64,000 nucleotides of DNA, from positions 2,046,001 through 2,110,000 of the forward strand of contig OZ251222.1 of the NCBI GenBank assembly GCA_965240325.2, in the 5' to 3' direction. Both the position numbers and the translations under genes were made by a program. The stretch's first letter is position 1. Every line of letters starts with the position of its first letter. The notes under the pieces are model-generated. The model did no database searches, was not told the DNA's origin, and was given only the letters and a program-made list of their open reading frames with translations. The stretch comes from Rebecca billardiae RCC1528. Lineage: Eukaryota > Haptophyta. Of the stretch, positions 49,668 through 60,122 are shown piece after piece.

Positions 49668-52600
49668 TCACACCAGACCGCCCCCGGGAAAGTTGCGCAC
49701 TCCGCCGTCCTCGACAGCAGCCTCATCCCCCGCGTCGTCCTCGCTCTCGTCATCTTCCGCCGCGGCAGCGAAGCCGTCCGCGGTCTCAGCACCATACTTC
49801 ACGCTTGAGCACAGCGAGGACAGAGTTACCACCTCGTCGAAGTCAACGCTATGCTCATCGCTGTGCTGCGCCTCTGCGGCCCGCAGCGCGCGCACCGCGC
49901 GCCAGACGGGCCGAGGGCCGAGGGCAAGGACACGGCTCGGCGGCTCGACCCGGGCACGGCGCAGCACTTCGCGCAGCAGGTAGAACGCGCGCGCCCCGAG
50001 CGCATCCAGCTCGGCAGCAGCCATCGCATGCGCCGCGCTCACCGGCTCGTCGCCGTAGAACAGGTCCCCCTCGTGCACGAGGTGGACGATGCGCTTCGCC
50101 AGCGCGTGCTCAGTCACGCCGAGCTCCGCGGCGATGCGCTGCCGGAGCCGATTGACGATCTCGCCGGCGCCCTGGTCGGTGGAGAGTGCACACGTGAGCG
50201 CAAGCGTTGGCGCGTCGTGCGCAAACTGGCGCGGCGCATCCCTGCCTGCCGGGTCGAGCAGCAGCCCGTCGAAGAAGGCGACGGTGCGGCCGTCCCGAGC
50301 CTTGAAGGCATCCAACCGGGAGGCGCCGCCCTTGGCCGCGCTCACTCGCTTGCGGCCCTGCAGCTTGAGCTCGCCCTCTGCCTCCAGCACCAGCAGCGCC
50401 GCGCCGGCGCAGCTGGCGCGCAGTCGAGCGCCCGCGAGCCTCGCGCTCTCGAGTGCGCCGGTGCTCGCGCAAGCCGCTGTCCGCGCCTCTGCGGCAGCCG
50501 AGGCCCTCATCGGCTCGAGCGTGTCGCGCCGCACCTCGCGCAGCCAGTCGCCCCACGGAGCACGTGGCGGCTCGGCGCCCGCAGCAACGCCACCCGCCAT
50601 CCTGCGGGCGAGCGCGTCGGCGTCGAGCAGCAGCCGCGTTCGCTCGCCCACGAGAGCGGCGAGCGCGGGCAGCCGATCGCGCACGCCGAGCGTGGCCGCG
50701 AGCATCTGGCCGTGTGTCGCGCTGCAGTCCACCGCCCAGATGCCCGCGAACGTCTCCGCCAGCGTGGGCGGCTCAGTCTCGCTCGCGAGCTGGCCGAGCA
50801 CGCGCGCGAGCCCCGCGGCCGAGGCCGCAGCTGAGGGCTCGGCGGTCGCTGAGGTCGCGTCGAGCAGCACGAGAAGCACGGTCGAGCTGTCCGCGCGGCC
50901 CGGAGGAGGCGCACAGGGTTCGTCCTCGAGCACCGGCGTGAGCGAGCTGTCCGAGTCGACGAGACGCGCGCCGTCTGCTCCGCTCATCGCTCGGAAGATG
51001 AGAGCGTGGGGGCGCTGATTGTGCAGGGCCAGCCGGCCGCACTCGGCGAGCAGCCATGGCTCCGGCAGCGCGCCCGGCCGCGGCTGTGGCCGGCCAGGCG
51101 TGGGCGCGCGGCGGTTGACGAAGCTCAGACCAATGGCCGCCCTCGCTGCCGTGAGGGTCGAGTCTTTGGGCTCCGCCTTGAGCGGCAGCGGCCCGTCGCT
51201 CCCCGGCACCAGGAGCGGCCGGTAGTACCGCAGGCTCTGGAGCTCACCAAACGGGCAGACGAGGAGCAGCGCGCTCTGCGCGAGCGCGCGGCAAGCCTCG
51301 CTGAGCACGCGGCGCGCGGCGCCGACGGCGAGCAGCGCGTCCTCCGTGGCTTCTGCGGGCCCTGTGCCGCGCTCGACGTGCGCCACCATCTCTCTCGAGT
51401 ACGGCAACTCGCGCGGCAGATAGCTGCGCAGCGTGCCGGGGGCAAACGGCTGGTCAGCGCGGCGCGGCCGTCGCGCGTGGCAGCTCGCGGAGGGCAGTGA
51501 GGGGGCGGCGCATGCGCGCGCGCGCGCGCGTGTGCGCATGCGCGCACGGAGGCGGTGGCGCGTCCACACGCAGCCGCATCGGCAGCGCCACGGCACGGAG
51601 CGCCTCGCCACTCAGCAGCACGCCCAGCTCGTAGTTCATCACACGGATGCCCCCGTAGCACGGGCGGCCCATCGCCGCGCCCGAGAGGTTGGCCGAGCCA
51701 GCTAGCGCCCACACAGGCACCCCGTCCGCGCCAACCCCGACGGCCATCTTGCAGTGTGAGAGCGCGCTCAGCCGGTGCCCCCACGGCTCCAGCTGCACGA
51801 GCCGACCCCGCAGCGTCTTGTGCGGCATGGGGCCCATGCGCATGCCCGCGTAGAGCTGCCGGCTCTTCCCCTCGAGGAGCGGCCGCACCACGCACAGGTA
51901 GTGGCGCATGCTCGGCCACGCCAGGCTGATGTTGGGCTCGACCGCGCGCGCGACGCCCCGGCGCACCTCCGTGTCCGGCTGCCCGGCCTCGCGCGCCTCC
52001 GCCTCCGCCTCGCGGCCGAGGGAGCAGCCTCGGCCCAGCGCCGCCCAGACCGCTTCCATGTCCGCGCGGCCGTTGCGCCCGGTGGAGGACGAGAGGAGCA
52101 GCACGCTCTGCGCGAGCTGCTCTGCAGGCAGCTGGCCGAGGTGCTCGGCGAGCGCGCGCTGCGCGTACGCGCGCCCCCTCTGCGGCGAGTGAAAGCCTGG
52201 CACGGACGGGACAAAATGCACGCCCGGCGGCAGGCGCATGTCGAAGCGGTCCAGCGTCGCCATCCAGGTGGCGCGCAGCGTCGCCGCGGCGCCGCCCTCG
52301 TCCTCGGCGGCGTGCACAGCGAGGAGGCTGAGCACGAACGCGCGCAGCTCCTCGCAGCCGCCGCCCGCCTCGGCGCCGCCCGCCCCGCAACCGCCCGCCT
52401 GCTCCTCGCATGCGCCCGCCTCGCCGCCGCCCTCCGGCTGCAGCCCAAAGTCCATGACCCAGAAGTTGTTGTTCACGCCGTCCATGTCGTACCGCCCGAT
52501 GTTCGCGGAGGAGACGACCACGCGCAGCGAGTGCGCGTACTCCAGCAGCCACAGCTTCGAGTGCTGCGAGCCCTTCTCTGCCCGCTGGAGCTGAGCGTAG

Positions 52601-53511
52601 TTGGTTGCATTTGGCGCGAGCGGCGGGTACACGACCACGACCTGCCGGTCGTCCGTCCATGCCACGCGCCCGAGGTCGTACGAGCCGTCGTGGGTGTCGA
52701 CGACTGCGATCTGGCCCCGCTCGAACCCGCAGCCGCCGAGCATCTCGTCGCGCAGGAAGCGGAAGTCGACCCCGAACGAGGAGAAGAGCGCGCGGCGCAG
52801 CTGCCGTGGCCGCACGAGCGACACCGGGTCGAGCTCGAGCTCCTCCTGCTCGCGCGGCCGCGGGCCCGTGCTCGGCGAGATGCGGTTGAGGTAGATGCGC
52901 GTGCCGTCGAATTCAAGCTGGCAGCCGCCGCCCACCGGCGCGGCAGCCACGCCGCGCTCGCTGCCTGTAGTCTCGCCGGCGCGTTCGGCGGCGAGCGCCT
53001 CAGTGCGGCCGTCCAGCTTCTCCGCCTGCGTGGGGAGCCGGACGCGCTTGCTCGGCGGCTCCGCCTCGCCATGCGGCGACACCTCGCCCTTCCCCAACCC
53101 GCCAGCCGCGCTCGCGGGGCGTCTTGTGCACGCGGACGCCGGTGCGTGTGCCGACGGCAGCAGCTTGAAGCGCACGCGCTGTTCGCTTTTGAACAACCCG
53201 ATGCTCTCGCCTAGTTGAAGCTCGGCCGTGTCGCTCGTGGCCAGCTCAGCGCGCTGCTGGTCAAGCGCGTCATGAATATGCACGCACAAGCGCGATGAGG
53301 CCGGGTCATGGCCGCTGCGGAAGAAGCGGACGCGCAGTGTCGTGCCTCCATCGGCGAGGGTGACCTCGAGCTGCTTGCGCGAGACGTGTTTGCGAACCGC
53401 GCTGTCCGGCCTCGTGTGGAGCCGACCAAGCATTATCGTCTGCCCCGCAGTGAGCACTAGGTGTTCACCCGTTGGGAGCTCGAGGCCAGCGATCGACGCG
53501 TCGGCCGGCAT
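49668..53511 (-). CDS. TDP1: FHA-domain tyrosyl-DNA phosphodiesterase 1 with long C-terminal extension
   Basis: Exons are 53511-51548 and 51423-49668, giving 1,239 aa. The 124-bp intron is GTGCGC...TGCGCAG, phase 2. Residues about 8-105 are an FHA-like domain (TIMLGRLHTRPDS, VSRKQLEV). TDP1's two HKD motifs follow: His317/Lys319 in QHSKLWLLE with VVVSSANIG, and His586/Lys588 in SHCKMAVG with ALAGSANLS. TDP1 hydrolyses 3'-phosphotyrosyl links left by stalled topoisomerase I; plant TDP1 also has FHA at its N-terminus, which may bind phosphorylated repair partners. Exon 2 adds about 585 residues of unknown type ending in an acidic tail. If the splice is wrong, exon 2 would be a separate gene; the matching phase and consensus argue for one. 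It is head-to-head with the sulfotransferase. Confidence 0.85.
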
Positions 53512-53669
53512 AATACGAGGCGCGACCCGCCCGGCGCCGGGCGCCGCCGATCTGGCCGTCGCCTGCGGCTTGTGAGCATCACCGGCCAACTCGACAGACT
53601 TGTTCACCGTGTCCGGCGCGAGCAAAGAAAAGTCCGTTGCTGACTTGCTGCCGCCGAAACCGGGCAAGA

Positions 53670-54962
53670 ATGGCGGCTGCGAGCTCGGCCGTGCGCGCGA
53701 GGCCCCGCGTCGTCTTGTTGGTCGTCTCAGCGATGATGGCGTGCGTGTCCTTGACGGCCGGTGAGCAGTGCTCGGTGGTCACCTTCCTGCACCTGCGCAA
53801 GTGCGCTGGCTCAAGCATCCGTGACATGTTTGCATACAGCAGTCATCCCAACAACTGGCGGCGGCTCTACTACTGCCTGGACCTTGCGAAGGTATGCGAT
53901 GCGTGGGGATGCGAACCGCTCAAGGCTGCGCAGGCCGGAGGGTCTGGCGCTTTCGCCACGCATCGTGGCCGTCGGCTTCGCAAGCACGACGGACACATGG
54001 CACGCATTCCGCCATTCAACGCGAGCTCTCGATGGCTCCTCGAAACGCACTGCCACACAAACATTGCCAAGTTTGTGGCCGATTCGGGGCGGCTTCGAGC
54101 CTTTGCGCGCGCCCGGGGCTGCTCATTCGCGTCCGTGACGATGCTGCGCGAGCCCATCTCGATGCTCATCTCGGATTACGCCTACTTCAACAACACGGAC
54201 GACCCGCTTCACGCGGGGCGCACAGTGTGGGCGTTGGGCCGTCCCGAGTACCTTCTGCTTGGCTCCGGCGTGCAGCTCGGCCATCGCCATCTGGACCTGC
54301 TCAAGCAGATGCACGCGCTACGCCTCACGGAGGAGGGCACGTATCCGCCCTCCCTACCACAGCCGCAGGCCGACGCCCTCGAGCGAGCGCGTGCGGCGAT
54401 GCTCGCCGCACGCAACGAGTTGCACGAGTGGATCAAGCGCAGGCGCGACACTGGAAGCGGCGGCACCATGACGCTCGAGCAGTGGCGGCATCACTGGGAT
54501 GAGCTTGCGCTCGAAGCATCGGCAGCGCGTGGACGCTGGCTCCTCTCGCTCCGCCACGCAGGGCTCCTCCCGTGCGACGCCCTGCTGCGTGAGGCGCAGG
54601 AGTGGCTGGGCCGCGTTGATGTGGTGGGCTTTGTCGAGCGCTTCAACGCGAGTGCGCTGCTGGCCTTCGAGGCGGTCGGCGCGCAGCGCCCGCCGACGCT
54701 GCTGTACAAAAACCCGCCGAAGCTCGCGGGTACGCGCGCCGAGAATCGCGCGGCGGCGCTGACCCTCGACGCAGACGCACGCCACCCGTCTGTCCCTATG
54801 GACGAGCTGCGGCTGCTGCGATCGCTCAACACGTGCAGCGTCCGACTGTTCGAGCAGCTGCTGCGCAAATTCGACAACGACATCGCCGCGCGGCCAGCCG
54901 ACTTCCACGCCAAGCTGGCGGGCCTACACTACTCGCATGGCACGTCCCAGCGTCGCAGATAA
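53670..54962 (+). CDS. Secretory-pathway carbohydrate sulfotransferase-like protein
   Basis: 430 aa. A signal peptide or anchor (VVLLVVSAMMACVSLTAG, about residues 14-31) leads to a PAPS-binding sulfotransferase core. The 5'-phosphosulfate loop is FLHLRKCAGSSIRDMF (residues 39-54, like the hIPKTGGTS loop of heparan and chondroitin sulfotransferases). The 3'-phosphate region is MLREPISMLISDYAYF (from about 158). It should act in the Golgi, transferring sulfate from PAPS to polysaccharide or glycoprotein. Sulfated surface polysaccharides are typical of marine algae, consistent with the organism guess. It is head-to-head with TDP1, 158 bp between start codons. Confidence 0.83.
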   Translation: MAAASSAVRARPRVVLLVVSAMMACVSLTAGEQCSVVTFLHLRKCAGSSIRDMFAYSSHPNNWRRLYYCLDLAKVCDAWGCEPLKAAQAGGSGAFATHRGRRLRKHDGHMARIPPFNASSRWLLETHCHTNIAKFVADSGRLRAFARARGCSFASVTMLREPISMLISDYAYFNNTDDPLHAGRTVWALGRPEYLLLGSGVQLGHRHLDLLKQMHALRLTEEGTYPPSLPQPQADALERARAAMLAARNELHEWIKRRRDTGSGGTMTLEQWRHHWDELALEASAARGRWLLSLRHAGLLPCDALLREAQEWLGRVDVVGFVERFNASALLAFEAVGAQRPPTLLYKNPPKLAGTRAENRAAALTLDADARHPSVPMDELRLLRSLNTCSVRLFEQLLRKFDNDIAARPADFHAKLAGLHYSHGTSQRRR

Positions 54963-55187
54963 CGACGCTCGCAGCGACTCAGTCTCAGCGTTTTACGTAT
55001 ACTGAACGGTTTTACACGCTGTTACCGGCTACTCGGACTGAGGCGTGCGGGGATGATATGGTTGCTAGCTGGCGTTCGTATCGACGCGATCATGATGTGC
55101 TGGTAGTGCTGATGACTTCTGACGTAGTCATCACGCCGACGAGACGCGACGTCCGACGACGCCGACAGATAATGATATCGACGACTA

Positions 55188-55230
<43 letters not shown>

Positions 55231-56112
55231 ATGGCGTTATTGGCACGACAATAACTGACTACTGAGTGTATATAGTCTAAGACTAAGAGCGACACCAAGA
55301 TCCGGCTCGCTTGGCATCATCAACCAGCTGTCCGGCCGGGGCGCCCGCCGCCCAGCGCGCGCAGTCCTGGTCGGACCCCTTTTCGGCAGCCAATGCCCAA
55401 TCCGGTCGGCACCGGGCAGGCGGGCACCCGCGCCTGCAGGACTTGCTCGGCGACTCTTGTTTCAATCATTCGAGGCGACGGCTCTTCTGGCTTCGGCGTG
55501 GCTCGGCCCAAGGTTCGGGGGCGTCACGACACAAACAAGGCGCCGAGCTGGGCAGGGGGCCCACGACACCGCACGCTACACTCTCCTCCGCCGACCACTC
55601 TTGTGAGCTCTGCACACAGGAGGTGTACGCCTTTGGTAGTCCCTTCTGCTCGGTGAGGTTGCTGCTGTCAGCGCCTCCGCCCTGCAGCGCCACACCGCAG
55701 CCGCGTCGTCGCTCGTCCGGCATCACATTCTCGTCCAGCAGCTCACGTCACACGTGCTGCCGCGTCAGCTCCGCGGCGGCGGCGGTTCACTGTTTGCCCA
55801 CCCTCCCACCCTCTGTCTGGGATAACGGTGCTGTGCAACCTGTGCTGTCTGGTCAGCCAGATCGGCCGTCGACCTCCGTGACTGACGGACCTCACGGGCG
55901 CCCTCTCGACCACGGGCAGCTGCGCCTCCGCACTGCCCGCGCCCGTCGTTCGTTGGTAAAATCCCGACCTATGTATCATAACATGATCGTGTCCCAATCA
56001 TGATCATCGCGTGGACTGTCTCAAGACGCAGTTCACGCCACGACCATCCAGCTCTCGGTCGTTCTCGACGCTTCGAGCAATAAGCAGGGCATGGCGGAGT
56101 GGTTAGACAATA

Positions 56113-56150
<38 letters not shown>

Positions 56151-56286
56151 AGAGAGAGCTAATATAATAATAATGATCGTCCGCGTCATCGTCATCAGAC
56201 GATCAGCTAGTGCGGCGCAGGCTTGCGCAGTTCGGCAGCCACCGGCACGTGCACTTGCTCGACCATGCAGCAGAGCCGGCTCGTCG
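54963..56286. other. Gene-free interval with microsatellites and a tRNA-like fragment
   Basis: It holds (TA)n at 55188-55227 and (GA)n at 56110-56150. GGCATGGCGGAGTGGTTAGACAA at 56088-56110 looks like the 5' half of a Ser/Leu-type tRNA (A box), cut off by the GA tract. A frame at 55311-56003 is open but shows no protein-like features and is not called. Confidence 0.5.
56088..56110 (+). repeat. Truncated tRNA 5'-half or SINE head
   Basis: TGGCGGAGTGGTTAGAC fits the D-arm/A-box of tRNA genes. The rest of a tRNA is missing and the sequence runs into (GA)n, so it is a fragment or the head of a short interspersed element. Confidence 0.45.
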
Positions 56287-57960
56287 TCAAAAAATGCTGC
56301 TGAGACTGGATCTCCCCCCGGCTGTGAGGCTCGCGTCTCCTGACCCTGTGCCGCCTGATGCTCGACGCCACACTGTGGAGGCGGCAACTGCCGCAGCGCA
56401 CAGCCCGCCGCCAACAATGGCCAGGCCGTACAGGGCACGGCGCCATGCGGCTGTGCGCCCAGTCCACCGCCCACCGACTGCGTACGGCCCTTCAGAGCGC
56501 AGTCCGCCCCAGCGTGCTCGTGCACCATGGCTCCTGGGGCTACCTCGCGGCCTCTGCGCGCGCGCGGCGATGAGTTCATCAGCGAAGCGCACGAGCCGTA
56601 TCCGCGTCGACGCTGCAGCCTCGGCGCCGACAGCGCGGAGCAGCTCGACATTGCGCGCGTCGCCGCCGAAGCTGTCGGAGTGCTCGAAGCGCGAGAGGTC
56701 CACCTGTACGCGCATGTAGTTCTCCACGGCGCCGTTCGCGTGGAAGACTTTCCGGAAGAACTGGTCAGTCAGCTCCTCCTGCCCGCGGATGGCGGCGCCC
56801 AGCAGCTCAAGCCGCGGCACGGTGAGCGGGAGGAAGACCCACTTGAGCGTGCCCCACTGCGTGTCCCACCACGTCGTGTCGTTGAACTCGAGGAACTGCA
56901 CCACGGTCTTGAACGCGCTGCCGAGCATGTTGTTGCGCAGGTCGACGTTGCCGGAGGCGTATAGGTCGGAGCGCTCGCGGCCGGTGCCGAGCGAGAGCAT
57001 CAGCGAGCGGTCGTGCGTGAGCTGGCAGCCGCGCCGCTCGACGGCCATCTTCTCGGCGAGCTCGTACGCGATGAGCGACGGGTTGTTCGCGTACAGCGCG
57101 CCGTCCACGCCGAGCAGCCTGTCCCCGTCCTCCGAGCAGCCCACGCACGTCATGTTGTGCGGGTTGAAGAAGGTGGGCGCCGCGCTGGTCGCGAGGACGG
57201 CGTCTGTCAAGTAGTACGTCGAGGCGGGCGTCGCGCCGAGGTTGGAGAAGGTGACGGGCGAGCCGCGGAGCAGGTCGTATGTCGTCATCCCGAGTACGCG
57301 TCCGCCGAAGTCGTCCGCCGTCGTCATGTCGCCGAGGTAGCTGCGCGCGACCGCCTCGATCCCGCTCGAGTCGTACACGGGGTACGACAGATAGCAGTGC
57401 GCCACCGCCGGCAGGCAGTCGTACAGAAGCCCGAGCAGGTCGTACAGGTTGAGCGAGCAGTGCTCGCGGATCTGCTGCTGGTAGTGCGGCTTGCAGTTGC
57501 GCGTGTCGTTGTTGAAGATCTTCGCCCCGTCCCGCTCGTAGATCTCCGCGAGCTGCCGCGCTCGGTGACCGAGCGCCAGGCTCGCAGCCTGCAAGCCGCC
57601 AGTCGACGTGCCGACGACCACGTCGAAGTAGTCGCCCACCGAGACCGGCTGTCCCTCCTTCTCGCTCAATATGGCCTCTAGGTCCTCCAGGACCGTCGCG
57701 CCGATCAGGCCGCGCATCCCGCCGCCGTCAAGGCTGAGGATGGACACGGGCTCGGCGCACATGGGGAGCCGGTCCTCTTCTCCGCGCACGTGCACGCCGC
57801 TGGCAGCCGGCGCCTCGGCGAGGATGCGAGGGCTGCGCAGGGGCGCATTCGTGCGGTGGGCGCCCCGTAGCTCTGGAGCAACAAGGACGCCAATTGCCAC
57901 GCCCACTAGCACGCACACGAGCGGCAACCCCAGCCGCTCGGCGGCCGGCGAGTGCGCCAT
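56287..57960 (-). CDS. Patatin-like phospholipase, membrane-anchored
   Basis: 557 aa from the ATG at 57960. One N-terminal hydrophobic helix (LGLPLVCVLVGVAIGVLVA) and one near the C-terminus (ALYGLAIVGGGLCAAAVAAS) bracket a patatin domain. The full catalytic set is visible: oxyanion loop LDGGGMRG (Asp78), nucleophile Ser119 in GTSTGG, and catalytic Asp286 in GVDGALYANNPS. Patatins are acyl hydrolases that release fatty acids from phospholipids or galactolipids. Membrane anchoring suggests work on ER, plastid-envelope or lipid-droplet membranes. It is head-to-head with the GNAT gene with only 53 bp between start codons. Confidence 0.9.
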   Translation of the reverse strand: MAHSPAAERLGLPLVCVLVGVAIGVLVAPELRGAHRTNAPLRSPRILAEAPAASGVHVRGEEDRLPMCAEPVSILSLDGGGMRGLIGATVLEDLEAILSEKEGQPVSVGDYFDVVVGTSTGGLQAASLALGHRARQLAEIYERDGAKIFNNDTRNCKPHYQQQIREHCSLNLYDLLGLLYDCLPAVAHCYLSYPVYDSSGIEAVARSYLGDMTTADDFGGRVLGMTTYDLLRGSPVTFSNLGATPASTYYLTDAVLATSAAPTFFNPHNMTCVGCSEDGDRLLGVDGALYANNPSLIAYELAEKMAVERRGCQLTHDRSLMLSLGTGRERSDLYASGNVDLRNNMLGSAFKTVVQFLEFNDTTWWDTQWGTLKWVFLPLTVPRLELLGAAIRGQEELTDQFFRKVFHANGAVENYMRVQVDLSRFEHSDSFGGDARNVELLRAVGAEAAASTRIRLVRFADELIAARAQRPRGSPRSHGARARWGGLRSEGPYAVGGRWTGRTAAWRRALYGLAIVGGGLCAAAVAASTVWRRASGGTGSGDASLTAGGRSSLSSIF

Positions 57961-58013
57961 CGTCCGCTGAAAAAAGGCGGCCGCTCGCCAGGAATCCAGT
58001 CGAATCCCACAAC
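57961..58013. promoter_or_regulatory. 53-bp bidirectional promoter interval
   Basis: The whole gap between the start codons of the patatin (minus) and GNAT (plus) genes. Any 5' UTRs must be very short or the transcripts must overlap. It contains an A-run (AAAAAA, 57970-57975). Assigned by position. Confidence 0.45.
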
Positions 58014-58868
58014 ATGGAGATCTGGATCCGCGTAGTCCGGGCGACTGGGCACACTCAAGCAAGGGACTCCCTTGACTCAAGGCTGGCGCTGCTTGAAGTC
58101 AATCGCCACGCGGCCGGCGAACTCGGAGATCCAGCCCGCATTCTCCGCATGTCGCGCCGCGGCGGCCGTCTCATCATGCAGGCGCTGCTGCTCAAGGCGA
58201 TCACTGGCGCTGTCGTCATTCGCCGCGCGGTCCCGACAGACACTCCTGCGATGTCCTCGATCGTGCGCGAGGCGTTCCGCGGGCCGTGGAGCCTCGGCGA
58301 TGGCCCGCTGGTGTGGGCGGAGCAAGCTTCCGTGGAAGCTGACCTTCGCACCAAGATTGCGGCTAGGCTGCGGAAGCAGGCAAAGCTCGAGGCAGTCGGG
58401 CAGACGCAGATGGACGAAGTCCTCCTCGTCGCGTGCGACGGCGACGAAGGCGAGATGCTCGGATGCGCGGACCTCCGGGTGGAATGGTTCGACGTGGAGT
58501 CGCGCAAGCGAGCGAAACCGCCGTCGCCCAGAGACATGTTCCTCAGCCCCGAGGAGGAGGGGGACAGAGTGCAGCGGCCGTACCTGTGCAACCTCGCAGT
58601 AAGCCCGGTCGCGCGGAGACGTGGCATCGGAGCCGCACTCGTGCGCGCGTGCGAGGAGCAGAGCGTCTCCTGGGGCTACGAGGAGCTCTTCCTTGAGGTC
58701 GTCGAGTCGAATGAGGGCGCGTTGGCCTTTTACCGTGCGCTGGACTACTCGCTCGAGCCGTGCGACGAGCAGGCATTCGTCACAAAGCGCCAATCGTTTT
58801 GGTTCGCCTCTGAGTGGGAGGGCAAGCTGCGCCTATCAAAGCGCGATTTGGCTCCCATGGCGCCGTGA
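58014..58868 (+). CDS. GNAT-family N-acetyltransferase
   Basis: 284 aa from the ATG at 58014; later in-frame ATGs (58149 or 58176) would also keep the domain. The GNAT fold begins near VVIRRAVPTDTPAMSSIVRE. The acetyl-CoA-binding motif A is NLAVSPVARRRGIGAALVRA (RRxGIG loop), followed by LFLEVVESNEGALAFYRALD, the motif B region. The N-terminal ~60 residues could be a plastid presequence, as in plant GNATs that acetylate lysines and N-termini. Substrate (amine, Lys or N-terminus) cannot be told from sequence. Located next to a patatin with which it shares a promoter region. Confidence 0.88.
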   Translation: MEIWIRVVRATGHTQARDSLDSRLALLEVNRHAAGELGDPARILRMSRRGGRLIMQALLLKAITGAVVIRRAVPTDTPAMSSIVREAFRGPWSLGDGPLVWAEQASVEADLRTKIAARLRKQAKLEAVGQTQMDEVLLVACDGDEGEMLGCADLRVEWFDVESRKRAKPPSPRDMFLSPEEEGDRVQRPYLCNLAVSPVARRRGIGAALVRACEEQSVSWGYEELFLEVVESNEGALAFYRALDYSLEPCDEQAFVTKRQSFWFASEWEGKLRLSKRDLAPMAP

Positions 58869-59162
58869 GCACCGGACCGGGAGTGACCCGAGTACGGCTC
58901 TGAGCTATCAGAATGCGCAACGGCGGTGGTGAGCCTTGGCACTGTCACAGAGTGCGCGGATGTCTCCCCTGAGGCCACATGATATATGACGGAGTGGAGG
59001 CCACATGATATGACGGCGTCGCAGGTCTCATCCAGTCTGATCACCCGGAGCCTGCTGTTATAATTTTAAAGGGGAAATTATTATTAGTCTTATTTATTAG
59101 TCCCTGCGGCGGCGCCGCCGCCGAGGTTATCATGCATGCGCTACTCCAACTTCTAACTATAG

Positions 59163-59280
59163 CTTAGCCGTATGATTTAACGACACAGGTAGGACTACGG
59201 CGCAGGTCTCCTGATTCGTCGTCGGCAGTGCCCGATCGTCGACACGAAGTCGGCGCTGGTGGCAGAGCATATATTATAGC
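59163..59280 (+). repeat. Dispersed repeat, copy 3
   Basis: Inverse counterpart of 9886-9995, sharing TGATTTAACGACACAGGTAG, TCTCCTGATTCGTCG and ATCGTCGACACGAAGTCGGC. Confidence 0.75.
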
Positions 59281-59359
59281 CTGATGAACCGCGATCGAAT
59301 GGCTTGAGCGCGGCCTGTCATCGACATTCGGACCGAGCCAATATGAGTACCGCGGCCTG

Positions 59360-59545
59360 ACTAATTCTATGATGTAAAGACTACACAGCAGCACGACTGC
59401 ACGAGGGCGCAGCCGCCTCCTGATTCGTTTGTCGAAGTACTGATTGGAGACGGAGGATGTCCGCGGAGCTCGTTGGCCGTGGGTGAGGGAGTCGTCGCCG
59501 ATGCTGATCGCACGGAGGTAGTGGGCGCCCAGGGATGCCGCTGTA
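59360..59545 (+). repeat. Dispersed repeat, copy 4
   Basis: Same orientation as copy 2 (41615-41820) and 80 bp downstream of copy 3. The leading AT-rich segment (CTAATTCTATGAT.TAAAGA) is common to all copies, and the body (GGATGTCCGCGGAGCTCGTT onward) is shared with copy 2 only. Confidence 0.8.
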
Positions 59546-60122
59546 TTTGCAGTCGTCGGTCATCACGTAGTTGCCCACGTGGCACGTCGGTCCGAGGCTG
59601 TTCAAGTTGCTGATCATGCCGTAGTGCAAATATGTAGTGCAAATATGTAGTGGATATGTGGTCGCCTTGGCCGGTGTGCGACTGTGCGTGGTCTTGGTCT
59701 TGCCGAGTTGAGGGAGCAGTCGCCCTTGCCGTTGACTGATTACGGCGATTGCGTGGTCTAATTATGTTTACCTTTGTCAGACGACTCGGTGTCAGTCAAT
59801 GTCATCCTGTGGCTGTCTTCAGAGTTACGTGTCGTCCGATATATAAGTCTGTGCTATCGTCTAGTTCTGTTATAATAGCGTATAGCAGATTATTGATCAG
59901 TCGACGTCATCGTCATCATCATTAGCAGTCTCAGTCCGAATCTACTCTGATATAGACCCATGCGTCACTGTACCCGGTTCATAAAGTAGTCACTTCCTTG
60001 GACGCCCTTAGCACCAGACCGCTCGATCATCGTCAATAGCTAGCTACTACCGCCGAACTTCACGGACATCAATAACGACGACGCGTCGGGCGCGCGCCCT
60101 CCGACTTCTCCATCCACCTGCC

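Larger units (their letters stand above)
58869..60122. other. Gene-free region with two dispersed-repeat copies
   Basis: 1.25 kb between the convergent 3' ends of the GNAT and ankyrin-MYND genes. It contains an AT-rich patch (59055-59100) resembling 9805-9840, the dispersed repeats at 59163 and 59360, and the doublet GTAGTGCAAATAT (59623-59648). No coding sequence was recognised. Confidence 0.6.

Noticed and set aside
51775-53214. Plus-strand frame opposite TDP1
   Set aside because: Composition is His/Arg/Ala-rich shadow sequence; HKD motifs and FHA lie on the minus strand.
55311-56003. Open frame of 230 codons, plus strand
   Set aside because: No ordered hydrophobic or domain pattern, no targeting or splice features, and surrounded by microsatellites.
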